DNA from: Xenorhabdus griffiniae
GTDB taxonomy: Bacteria; Pseudomonadota; Gammaproteobacteria; Enterobacterales; Enterobacteriaceae
Assembly: GCF_015163655.1 (NCBI RefSeq)
Contig: NZ_JADEUF010000004.1
Span: 20,322-84,321, forward strand
Direction of reading: 5' to 3'
DNA: 64,000 nucleotides
This document shows, piece by piece, positions 17,601 to 26,400 of the stretch (position 1 is the first letter of the stretch; each line of letters begins with the position of its first letter). The notes under the pieces were generated by a model. That model was not told where the DNA came from. It did no database searches and worked only from the letters and a program-made list of their open reading frames with translations. Made by a program: the position numbers and the translations under genes.

Positions 17601-20600
17601 CGCCTTCTTGTGCCATTCCTAACATACTGGTGAAAACGACCGGTGTCAGCGGCTGCCTGTTTTGGGTTTCACCGTTTTGTTGGCGGCCAAGTTCCCGCAA
17701 TACCTCAACACCATTGACATGGCTATGGCTCAACCGTTGCCAGAGCAAAGCCTGGGTTTTTTCCATGCTGGCTCGTAGGGACGTTGTCTTGCGTAAATCA
17801 AAATCCATCAACATCACCGAGGTAAAATCACCAATCAGCTCTTGCACCTCTGGATGGAAAGGTTGCCGGTTAAAGAATGTCAGGTTGAGCGTAAACAGCG
17901 GATGACGGCTGTACCATTCAAGGGTATGGGCAAACAGCGTCAACAGACCTGCAGAAGGGGTAACTCCCCATTTTTTCCAGCTTTGTTTGAGACATTGCCA
18001 GTCAGATTGTGCCAGTCGACCTTCATAAGTTGTGAATTGTGGTTGGCTACGTTGGGGCAATTGTGGCGCCAACGGTAATCGTGGTGCCGGTGGCAATGAA
18101 GGTAGTTGTTCCTGCCAGTATGCCCATGATGCCCGCCACTCTTTACTTTCACGTTGCGCTTGTTCTGCCATCACATAATCGCGGAAAGTAAATGCTTGTG
18201 GGGCCAGAGGTTGTTGATGATAAGCGAGTTGTAGATCATCCATCATGATCCTGAAACTCTGTACATCAAACTGCAACAGATCCAGGTTCATATGTAAGCG
18301 ACAACGTTCATTCGGTAGCAGTGATACAGAGACGTCAAACAGTGGCCACTGTTCTGCCGGTGGTACTTGGTAGGAGAGAGTATGGCGACGCTGGGCTAAC
18401 GCCTGTTCGCAGGCGGTATCATCCAGTGTACGCAAATCAGCCTGAGACAGAACATACCACGGTGTTTCCGGCAAGATCCTTTGTTGCCCGTCTTCATCGA
18501 CTATCATGCGCAACATGCCATGACGCTGAATCAACGCATTCCATGCCTGTTCAAAACGCGGGATATCAAAGCTATCCAGTGCCAGATCCCATTCAAATAA
18601 GACGTGACAAGCAACACCACCAAAATCAATGGCCTGTGTACGACCAATCCAGTAGGCGTGCTGAATGGGTGTCAGAGGGAAGGGGGCGTGGCGCTGGGCG
18701 CTGTCAACAATCACCGCTGGTTGGGAAGAGATGACAGGCTGTTCAGGCAGGGCATCGCCAATGAGCGTATTAAGCCCCGCCAGCGTCATATTTTGGTAAG
18801 CCAAACCTGCGGTCAACCTAAAGCCAAATTGCTGGTGGATCGCCGCGTTTAACTCCAGGAATAGCAGGGAATCCAAACCGAATTGCAATAGATCTTGTTG
18901 CGGCTCTAAATGTTCAATCTGTTCCAGACGTAATAATGTTGCAACATGCTGACGCAGCCAGTTAAGCCGTTGTTCATTGTCCTGATACAACGTGTTATCG
19001 GCAGAAAGTGACGAGGTCGTATCGGAAACGTCAGCCTGTAAGCGCCGCAAAATATCAGGGTGATGTTCATCTAACCGCATTGCCAGATAGCAAGCAGATG
19101 AAGTATGCAAAGATTGGTTGAGATGCCAGATACCTTCATTTGTGCTGAACGGTAACATGCCATCTTGCGCCAGTTTTTCTACCAACCGTCGGTCGCTGGC
19201 CATACCAATGCCACCCCAAACGCCCCAAACCAACGTTTTAACCATTAATTGATTTGGTGCTGTCAGCGCTAAGGATTCCAGACAAGCGTTGGCGATTGCA
19301 TAAGCACCTTGTCCTTGGGCACCTAGCATTGATGCAGCAGATGCGTGCAACAGCAGGTACTGTGCATGATGTTGTTGGAGCGCAGTTTGCAGTGCCGATG
19401 CGCTGTGAGCTTTGACGGATAATATTTGTGACAGATGTTGACGCTCAAGTTTTGCCAGTGGGGTGTGGTCAGCAATGCCTGCGGCATGGATCGCGCCAGC
19501 GATACGATCTTCTTGTGCCAGAGTTTGCACCGCATTTAGCAAGGCTGACGTATCAGTAACATCAAGGTTAACCCAACGTATTTCACATTCGTTACTCAAT
19601 GACAATTCTTGTACAAAATCATCCCAATCCACCTGCTTGCGGCGGGCAAACACGGCAATTTTGCGCGCACCCTGGGCCAGCAACCAACGAATGGAAATGC
19701 GACCGATACCGCCCATTCCGCCCGTAATAATGTGCCAACCCTGATGAGGAATGGATACCGGCTGCGGTGATAATGGTAATGACTGGCGCTGTAAAACAGG
19801 AACAGCGATTTGGTTTCCACGTACTCGCAGCCAGCGATTGTGTACTTGATGGCCTTCATCCAGATAGCCAAGTGCGAATGATAACGCGTCAGCGTCGTTG
19901 ACATCAGCGATATCAATCGCCTGAATGCGGCGATGGGGGTATTCTTCAACGGCAACACGCAGCAAGGCCCAAATAACATATTGGGCGGGATTGATATCCT
20001 CTTTTAACAAGGTGGATTCTGGTTGAGCGCAGCAGGTTATAACGGTTAACGGTGTTGTTTCGTCGCGTTTTAGTTCGTGAATAACCTGATCACATAATTC
20101 TGCAACATTATTGCCTGTGAGCAGCAATAACGTATTGCCACTTTCAGGTTGTAAATGAATACCGGCCTGACGCCAATGACTTATCGTCTCGCTATTTGCT
20201 GTTGAAGAGCGAAGCGTATAGGGCGTTGAAGATTTCTGTCTATCCGCGGTGTTTATTGGGCGCCAATGCAAGACATAGTGAGTATCAGGGCATGGTTGGG
20301 GGGCAGGAAGCCAGGCTTTTGCCATCGTTTGGGATGTCACTGATTGACGAGGCAGATCAGCACGATCACTTAACAGAGCGAATAGGCGCTCACCAGCATA
20401 AATTAGTGCCGGGAAAGCCGTGAATAAACGCGCCTCCAATAACCGGCGTCTGGCATAAGGCAAGGCACGGTAAGGACGATATATTTTACTTACCGCTGGA
20501 ACGGAAATTTCCTGGTAATAGCCTTGCTGTACACAGTGGGTTAATAGCTGCTCCAGCAACGGACGCCAGCAGGGTTGTAGCCGACCAGCCCGAATGGTGT

Positions 20601-23436
20601 CGATAGCACTGAAACCTTGTTCAGTGTCACGCCCATGGCACTGATATATCAATGCATCGGTATACAACGCCCGCAATATTGCTGCATCAGGGCTTTGCTC
20701 AATGGCAGGATCAAGCAGGGAATTGACATCAAGCTCAATAGGGCTATTGGCTAAAGATTGTCCGGTTTTATTGGCAGGTAATTCGGTTGCAGAGAAGCTG
20801 TAATGCTGCTCATCAAATGGATAGAGTGGCGCATGGCATTTTACTCCGGTAAACGGGAAAAGATGCGGCCAGTCAAGATGCGCACCGGCACAGTAAAGTT
20901 GCATAAGTGCCGTTTGTTGAGTTGCCTCTGGGGAACGTTGACGATGTGTACTCGCAATCCAGGTTTCCTGCGGCAGACTGCCACGTCGTCCGATCCCTGT
21001 TAGCTGTGCATCAGCCCCAAATTCCATGAACAGTGCAACACCTTGCTGGCGGGCAAACTCGATGGCCTGGTGATAACGTACCGTGTGGCGCATATGGCTA
21101 CACCAGTAATCTGGTGAGCCTAATTGCTCATCACTTGCCAGATTAGCTGTCAAGGTAGAAATGAGCGGAATTTCTCCCGATGCAGGTTGTAACCGACTGC
21201 AATACAGGGAAAAGTCTGCCAGAACAGGATCAAGCATGGCTGAATGTGCGGCACAAGCAACCTTAAGCCGTTGGCAGCGGATCTGCTGCTGTGCCAGACG
21301 TTGTGCCAGAAGCTCAATTTCTGTCTCAGTGCCGGCCCAAACCCAGTGTTGTGGGCCATTGCAAACAGCCAGATCCAAAGATAATGAATCAGTAACAGGA
21401 CAAATATCTTCTTCGTTGGCAAAGACTGCCAGCATTGCTCCTCCTTGGGAGCAGTTTTGCATCAGTTTGCCACGAGCGGCGACCAGCGGCATGATTTGTT
21501 CAGGCGTAAAAATTCCGGCAACAACGGCAGCTGCGAATTCACCAACGGAATGTCCAAGTACATAATCCGGTTTTAGCCCAAGTGCACGCCAATGGGCTGC
21601 CAATGCAATTTGGTGTGCCACAATAGCCGGTTGTGCATATTCGGTAGTCGCTAATGCAGCATCATGCTCGCCGAACATAACGGCTTTTAATGGCAGCGCT
21701 AACTCGCAAGCACAGGCCGCACAGCAACGATCTAACATGGCGGAGAAAACCGGAGAGCTGGCATACATGGCTTTTCCCATGCCAGGCCATTGGCATCCCT
21801 GACCGCTGAATTGCCACAATTGCTTGTTTTCATTCTTAGCTTGTCCGCTAAAAATGTTCGGTGTTGGTATATTGCCCGCAAAAGCGGATAAACTGGCCGC
21901 ATTTTTCTCTATATCGTGTGGTGATATTGTCAGCGCTAAACGCCAGGGCAGTGAAATATCGCGCCCTTGTAATGCAGTCCAGGCCAGATCGGCATAACGT
22001 TCAGGGGTATTATTGAGCGCAGTCGCGTAACGTTGTGCCAATTGACGCAATGAGGATTCAGAAGCTGCGGAGAGCAGCAACGGCGCTGTTGGTGAATGAT
22101 TGACATCACGGCGGCGTAATTCTGTTGGCAATGATTGCACCACAATATGACAGTTGGTGCCGCCAATACCGAATGAAGAAACGCCGGCAGTTCGTAATTC
22201 TTGCGTCCAACGTTGTCCTTGTGTTGCCAGCCTGAATGGGCTTTCTTGCAACCGTAATGCCGGATTGGGTTGCTGTACATTGATTGTTGGAGGAATGTAA
22301 CCATGCCAGACGGACAGAACCGCTTTGATCAAACTGACAATGCCTGCGGCAGTATCGAGATGGCCGATGTTGCTTTTCACGGAGCCAAGGTAACAAGGCG
22401 GTACTGATCCACTGCGGTCAGAGAATACAGTGCGTAATGCATCAACTTCTATGGGATCACCAAGGGGTGTTCCTGTGCCATGCGCTTCAATCATGCCGAT
22501 GTCATCAATGCCGACATCAGCCAGTTGTAATGCTTCGCTAATCACACGGCGTTGGCCATTCACTGAAGGTGCAGTAAAGCCTACTTTTTCGTTGCCATCG
22601 TTATTAATGGCACTGCCACGCAACACGGCCATGATGGGATCGCCGTCGCGTAAGGCATCACTCAGACGCTTCAATGCAACAACACCAACACCATTGCCAC
22701 CGTAGGTGCCATTTGCCTGGCTATCAAAAGGACGACAATGCCCGTCAGGTGAGAAGATCATCCCTGGTTGATACAAGTAACCACTTTCTTGTGGGAAAGA
22801 AACCGCCACACCACCGGCCAGAGCCATGTCACACTCACCGGAACGCAGGTTCTCGCAAGCCATATGTACGGCAACCAGTGAGCTTGAGCAGGCTGTTTGT
22901 ACGGTGAGGGCAGGACCTTTCAGATTTAATTTATAGGCAGTACGAGTCGCAAGATAATCTTTATCGTTACTCATTAATGCCTGTAACCCTTTCACTTTGC
23001 CAACATCGGTCATTGCAAACTGTGACCATGAAGGCCAGGTACTGATCCGGCTGCTACCAAAGACACCGGTTTTCAGGGCGATATTCCGGGGCGCATAACC
23101 GGCATGTTCAAGCGCGTGCCAGGCTGTTTGCAGGAATAGACGCTGTTGAGGATCGAGCATTTCTGCTTCCTGACGCGAATAGCCAAACAGTGTGGCATCA
23201 AATTGTTCCGCGTTTTCCAGTATTGCCGCCTGATTGACAAAGTTTTCACTATCAATGACTTCAGGAGGAATACCTGCATCTAATAATGTTTGACGGGAAA
23301 GTGTCGTCGTACACTCAACCCCCTGTTGCAGGTTATGCCAAAAAGTATCGCTATCTGGTGCCTGCGGAAAACGACAGGCAAGGCCAATCACTGCGATGGG
23401 ATCGCAATTATCGTAGTGAGGCGTTAAGTTAGTCAT
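11686..23436 (-). CDS. irp1: HMWP1-like PKS/NRPS megasynthase with extra Cy-A-PCP module
   Basis: A 3916-residue protein. Domains in order, approximate residues: ketosynthase 10-440 (TACSSS Cys near 180; EAHGTGTPLGDP; KSNIGHLDTAAG); acyltransferase 525-840 (GHSVGEF near 629); ketoreductase 1235-1410 (GGMGGIG; later S, Y and N region AYAIANA); ACP (GLDSLLF Ser near 1522); cyclisation domain 1590-2010 (D-L-L-Q-F-D); SAM methyltransferase 2180-2440 (VLEVGAGTG near 2272); PCP (GGDSL near 2534); a second cyclisation domain from 2597 (D-L-L-V-A-D-G-K-S); a cysteine-type adenylation domain 3050-3560 (TSGSTGKPKG; FDLSVYD); PCP (GGDSL near 3594); thioesterase (GWSFGG near 3724). From memory, Yersinia HMWP1 has about 3160 residues with a methyltransferase between AT and KR and no A domain. 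Here the AT-KR gap has no SAM motif. Predicted changes are no gem-dimethyl group and one extra cysteine unit. ATGA overlap with irp2. Confidence 0.94.
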   Translation of the reverse strand: MTNLTPHYDNCDPIAVIGLACRFPQAPDSDTFWHNLQQGVECTTTLSRQTLLDAGIPPEVIDSENFVNQAAILENAEQFDATLFGYSRQEAEMLDPQQRLFLQTAWHALEHAGYAPRNIALKTGVFGSSRISTWPSWSQFAMTDVGKVKGLQALMSNDKDYLATRTAYKLNLKGPALTVQTACSSSLVAVHMACENLRSGECDMALAGGVAVSFPQESGYLYQPGMIFSPDGHCRPFDSQANGTYGGNGVGVVALKRLSDALRDGDPIMAVLRGSAINNDGNEKVGFTAPSVNGQRRVISEALQLADVGIDDIGMIEAHGTGTPLGDPIEVDALRTVFSDRSGSVPPCYLGSVKSNIGHLDTAAGIVSLIKAVLSVWHGYIPPTINVQQPNPALRLQESPFRLATQGQRWTQELRTAGVSSFGIGGTNCHIVVQSLPTELRRRDVNHSPTAPLLLSAASESSLRQLAQRYATALNNTPERYADLAWTALQGRDISLPWRLALTISPHDIEKNAASLSAFAGNIPTPNIFSGQAKNENKQLWQFSGQGCQWPGMGKAMYASSPVFSAMLDRCCAACACELALPLKAVMFGEHDAALATTEYAQPAIVAHQIALAAHWRALGLKPDYVLGHSVGEFAAAVVAGIFTPEQIMPLVAARGKLMQNCSQGGAMLAVFANEEDICPVTDSLSLDLAVCNGPQHWVWAGTETEIELLAQRLAQQQIRCQRLKVACAAHSAMLDPVLADFSLYCSRLQPASGEIPLISTLTANLASDEQLGSPDYWCSHMRHTVRYHQAIEFARQQGVALFMEFGADAQLTGIGRRGSLPQETWIASTHRQRSPEATQQTALMQLYCAGAHLDWPHLFPFTGVKCHAPLYPFDEQHYSFSATELPANKTGQSLANSPIELDVNSLLDPAIEQSPDAAILRALYTDALIYQCHGRDTEQGFSAIDTIRAGRLQPCWRPLLEQLLTHCVQQGYYQEISVPAVSKIYRPYRALPYARRRLLEARLFTAFPALIYAGERLFALLSDRADLPRQSVTSQTMAKAWLPAPQPCPDTHYVLHWRPINTADRQKSSTPYTLRSSTANSETISHWRQAGIHLQPESGNTLLLLTGNNVAELCDQVIHELKRDETTPLTVITCCAQPESTLLKEDINPAQYVIWALLRVAVEEYPHRRIQAIDIADVNDADALSFALGYLDEGHQVHNRWLRVRGNQIAVPVLQRQSLPLSPQPVSIPHQGWHIITGGMGGIGRISIRWLLAQGARKIAVFARRKQVDWDDFVQELSLSNECEIRWVNLDVTDTSALLNAVQTLAQEDRIAGAIHAAGIADHTPLAKLERQHLSQILSVKAHSASALQTALQQHHAQYLLLHASAASMLGAQGQGAYAIANACLESLALTAPNQLMVKTLVWGVWGGIGMASDRRLVEKLAQDGMLPFSTNEGIWHLNQSLHTSSACYLAMRLDEHHPDILRRLQADVSDTTSSLSADNTLYQDNEQRLNWLRQHVATLLRLEQIEHLEPQQDLLQFGLDSLLFLELNAAIHQQFGFRLTAGLAYQNMTLAGLNTLIGDALPEQPVISSQPAVIVDSAQRHAPFPLTPIQHAYWIGRTQAIDFGGVACHVLFEWDLALDSFDIPRFEQAWNALIQRHGMLRMIVDEDGQQRILPETPWYVLSQADLRTLDDTACEQALAQRRHTLSYQVPPAEQWPLFDVSVSLLPNERCRLHMNLDLLQFDVQSFRIMMDDLQLAYHQQPLAPQAFTFRDYVMAEQAQRESKEWRASWAYWQEQLPSLPPAPRLPLAPQLPQRSQPQFTTYEGRLAQSDWQCLKQSWKKWGVTPSAGLLTLFAHTLEWYSRHPLFTLNLTFFNRQPFHPEVQELIGDFTSVMLMDFDLRKTTSLRASMEKTQALLWQRLSHSHVNGVEVLRELGRQQNGETQNRQPLTPVVFTSMLGMAQEGVAIKQSITQLLGDPVFVLSQTPQVWLDHQVMEVDGDLLFNWYCMDNVLEAGVIESLFAAYNALLVQICRQPEHMAYYDLHTPPSGHTRYDFWPQHPELRQAEHYLRTKPEIRLAEIQPRQDDTQGYNLWLVAEDHLPLSLPEPRIINTDTLPLPTLAEQQAFERSWQHIEQQALFGLSQTLLRHNLFTAVQQYHSRAEIEQRLQLAPQYQRLLTQWLALFNSQGFIEKIADGYRCLQPLSHVPAPTAKLDDAQWCQTISRYIATCIEQHDSLLAGRGNALELLFADKQITASLYSENPALRCLNQAAAEIVRQLSQTSEHFTVLEVGAGTGATSEKVLAHNAHAIQNYHFTDVSPLFLDDARQLLHHYGETVKFALFDINQRIDFSQHPASGYDLIMAVNVLHDALHLKNTLRRLSRLLKAGGWLLIIESTKRESAMQLTSVGFIEGINAWVDDRGDDHGNSALMELAGWRNCLTQSGYRVSLEWPGQNGPELHQQLILARAEQQARLNISEIIAHFSTLPYSLHIQQQEQLPLIVTAKESMAQPLIAETGQPDTEDDQLHEIEQQVITLWRSLLPQSIQRHSDFFQSGGDSLIATRMVVQLRRQGYEQANLQQLFEHPKLSEFCRTLRVTEPRSETLAISQQTEPASEQILPLTALQYAYWLGESQLFQFGNGIAHFYAELAINGLDLPRFTRAWNRVISHHAQLRGYVKDGQYHILPQVPRYTPTVIDCRAMMPNEREMQLHHARDTLRTQGVPSDNWPLFDLTLYHTDDRTHLLHLTIDLLVADGKSLTLILRDLHHWYQEPDWQPAPPAATIGDYIQALENEETGETWQQSRQYWLDRLPSLPDAPVLPLQDHQSQQLNQQCLTGHISSQQWQRLQQRAAEYRVSPSQVMLTLFTHVLSVWSSNEHFTINVLHGNRLLMPQYCDMLVGNLSTTSLLEVDLRNITGFSEAVSRIQRQWLADLQHALFDGQRVLREKNQHRHNLNAGMPIVFNDTTGTAGKGPAGLGTLNLFGAQTPHVYLDCMLISGTEGGVTIQWAILPQLFQPQVAENMFAHYQACITVLLEPDYSWNTPLPDWLPASDRALCQNSNATKNVFPSHTLCSLIEQAVNRYPQRTAVVDTSRQIDYRTLWSQSLTLAAHLQAQENQALSLIGVVMEKGWEQVVAVLAILFAGRAYLPIDASYPQQRIHQLLASGKVDTVLTQPKFAQQLNWPEHTHVISLDETWLNHLPVTEAQRLAVHPEDLAYVIFTSGSTGKPKGVMIDHQGAVNTILDINQRIALNEHDSVLAISELTFDLSVYDLFGTLSRGAKLVIPAPGDTKQPDKLLTWLQQESVTVWNSVPAFVQLLEEYARSYSHSLNSLRWILMSGDWIPTHLPAKLSALHPALNLLSLGGATEASIWSIAYPIAHVEPDWSSIPYGKPLANQTFYVLNSALSPCPVWVTGELYIGGRGLALGYWNDTEKTQQAFIIHPQTGERLYRTGDLGRWRPDGNIEFLGRNDHQIKIRGYRIELGEIEHRLYEHPDIQQAIVFAHTTSNGALQLVAGLRLTDTAPVSAELLPILPHWLQQTLPVWMCPQRFIILDTIPVSDNGKIDRRTLMTLVEKVQESDSAPSVTLSATGQTVLNLWGTVLEQQDINVHESFFTLGGDSLAAVRLMVQINQTFNRQYPLSLLQTYDTVHSLAEFIEHQPENTCQGVILNKGNIARSTLEDSTLFIVHPIGGHLLGYRHLAANFDVQRMIGLAFAPESMNTDKPSVVALATDYISQIRKFQPKGPYALAGWSFGGLVAYEIAHQLRAAGESVSHCILIDSFAPNVRTDLTLDDTCCHRHFLLDLQGQFPGLELDNSAITANTETFLQALHQALPQSAQMDNSLAELYAIWQHNLRALLDYCPPQTSQPFSLIRARQALPDFMDYLDSTTITSTDLGWQAFGPVNVTQLDGDHYSLFHKHVGSLVACLKNILSLVPTVKENI

Positions 23437-26400
23437 TGTACAGCTCCTTTATGACGTTTTTCCCGTTGTTGCAGACGCTTTTGTTGTTGACGTTGACGAA
23501 GGGTAATCGACGGGTTGTTTCCGTCTGGTGTCTCTTTACGGCAACGCAAACTGAGCGCCTCTGGTGTCGGATAAGCAAATAAATCAGTAACAGCAAGATG
23601 CTGGAAGCCCGCATGTTGTAATTTGTTATGCAGTTGAATGAGCTGTAACGAGCTGGCTCCTGCCTCAAAAAAGTTCTGTTGTGCATTTATCGGACAATGG
23701 GTTACAGATAAAAACAAGCGTTGAATTTCACTGCATATTTGTGGCTCGGCGCCTTCTAGGCGTGATGGTGCCATCGCCACAACAGGATTATCTGTAACGA
23801 CCGTGTCTTGCTGGCGTGGCAGCAATTGCTCTAAAGCTGAATGCCAACTTTCCGGTTGTATAACGAGCGTGCGCAATAGCGCCATATAGCTGTTGAACAT
23901 GCTTTGTAACTGGTGTGGCTCAAATAATTCTTCGACTGCGTCCCAGTTCAGGCAAAGTTCATTGTCAGATTCGTAAACCTGGTGATCCAGCCAGATTTGT
24001 GGCGTTTGCGAGATCCCCCAAACCGGTTTCATCCATGATGAACGTGACAGGAACTGTCCTTCATGGGTTCCCAACGCACTGGTGAAAACGACTGGCATAA
24101 CGGCAGAGTCGGGACCACGGCGCTGTGCCAGTTCACGCATCACTCTGATCGCTGAAATATGGCGGTGATCCAGATCTTGCCATAGCTGTTGTTGCAGCCG
24201 ACGCGCACTTGATAACCAGTTCTTCTCTGGATGCCAGGCCAGTAGTGACAATGAGGTGAAATCACCCAAAATATGTTTGATATCCTCATGCCAGTGTGGG
24301 CGATCAAACAGCGTCAGATTAAGGGTTAGCTCCGGTCTGGTACTGAATGCGGACAGCACGGCTGCATAAGCGGCAAGCAGGAGCGCAGAAGGTGTTATTT
24401 GGTGGGAGGCCGCCTGTTGTTTTAACTGCTCCCATTCCTGTGCAGATAACCGATCGCTATAGCGCACAAAATGCGGGGATTGGACATTTTCCGGTGCAAT
24501 ACGCAATGGTAATTGCGGGGCCAATGGCAATGTTTTCACTCGCTCTTGCCAGTATTGCAGTGAACGCTGGTGTACCGGCATTTGTTGTTGGCGTAATACA
24601 CAATCACGGAATGTCACTTTCAGTGGCGGTAATGTGTGCTGTTCGTTGAGATATAGCTGCTCTAATTCAGCCAGCAATATCTGCATACTTAACCCGTCTA
24701 ATAACAGGTTATCCAGACTAACAAATAGTCGGGAGACTGGACTGTTGTCTTGTGCAAGTTGGAAATCGAACACCGGCCAGCGACTGACATCTAATACTTG
24801 ATGTGACAGGTGGTCGCGTAAGGTGTCTGCTTCAGTCATATCAGCAAATCGGTGTTGTTTAACGGAGAAAAGCGGGACATTTTGCAATATCTGTTGTTGT
24901 CCATTAATCACAACTGTCCTGAGCATCGGATGACGTTGGATCAGGCGATTTAACACACGATTCAGGCGCTGAACATCTAATTGTTCTATCCGGTATTCGA
25001 TAAAGAAATGTGCACCAATGCCGCTTAGAGCAAAACCAGGATAGCGCCCGACCAGATAAGCTTGCTGAACTTCGGTCAATGGGAAAGGCTGATATTCATC
25101 TTGCTCTTCGGGTATTGCATAGGCTTCTGATGCAGTTTCAGATAAATAAGTTAGTGTTGAGGCAAACGCCGCCAATTGCGGGTGACGGAACAGGTGGCTG
25201 AGTTCGCCTTTGAAGCCTTGTTGTGCCAGGTCACCAATCAAACGGGTAGCTAAAAGGCTGTCACCGCCAAGTTGGAAAAAGTCGCTGTTACGGCCCAATT
25301 GCTCTGTATTTAGCAGGCGTTGCCAACTATCGGCAACGGTTTGCTCCACCGCATTTAGTGCGGTTATTTCAGGCTGAGGCGTCGCTGTATCTGTTTTTGT
25401 GGCGAACTGAGATTGTGCCAGCGCCTTGCGGTCGATTTTGCCGTTAGGAGTCAGGGGCAGGTGCGGGATAACATGCAAGCTCTGTGGGATCATATACCCT
25501 GGCAAATGTTGTGCCAAAGCGGATTTAATTTTTTCCCGATCAGGTATGGTGACGTTGTCACTTGTTTGCATCAACAACACACTCAAGTTACCGATAGTAA
25601 TCGGTGTTTCCGCATGCAATGGAAGAAGAGATAACCACTCTGACGCAGAACGTAACTGAATACCTTGGGGTGAAAGTAACTCCGCGGTAATCAGGGAAAT
25701 AGGGGAGGCTTGTTGTAACTCCATTGCCAATACCAGCGCTCCCGGTTGTGCCAGTGGAAGCAACGCTTTGATGCAACGTGTTGGATCTTCCTCACGGTGT
25801 AATACATTGTTTAGCAGGATGATATCTGCCTGATGTTGTTGCGATTCTGGCCGGTTTTTCTCAGACCAATATTGTGCTGATGCGTGAGTATAGCCACTTA
25901 ATCTTGTCTGCATCTGGTTAATCAGAGCCTGAGAACGTTCAAAACCGATATAAGACAGATGTTGGTCAGTGATATGTTCTGCCAGCCACTGAGCACAGAG
26001 GCCGCTGCGGGCATCGAACTCCATCAAAGTAACGGGGCGTTGTAACCGCTGGGACAGGGCAATGATGACGTGTTTCAACCCTGCCAGCCATTGCTGGGTT
26101 TCTGGTTGGACAAAGAGCAGTTGCTCCGGTGCAAATTGCGGATCATCAAGTAATGTGACGGCTGCCTGCTGTCCGGTAAGAATATTACGCAGCGTAGAAT
26201 GCCAGCGTGCAGGAATGCATTTTGCTTCATGACTGAATGAGGTGGCTGGCAATCCAGCCTGATAGATATGATGTGCAGGTTCAGTCAATAAATTGCATCG
26301 GCAAAGGTACGTCAGCATACGGGCAAACCAGTGATGGTATTCCGGCTGAGGTTGATATTGCGTCAGACAATCAGTGAGCGATTGCGGTGAAGTCAATGTA

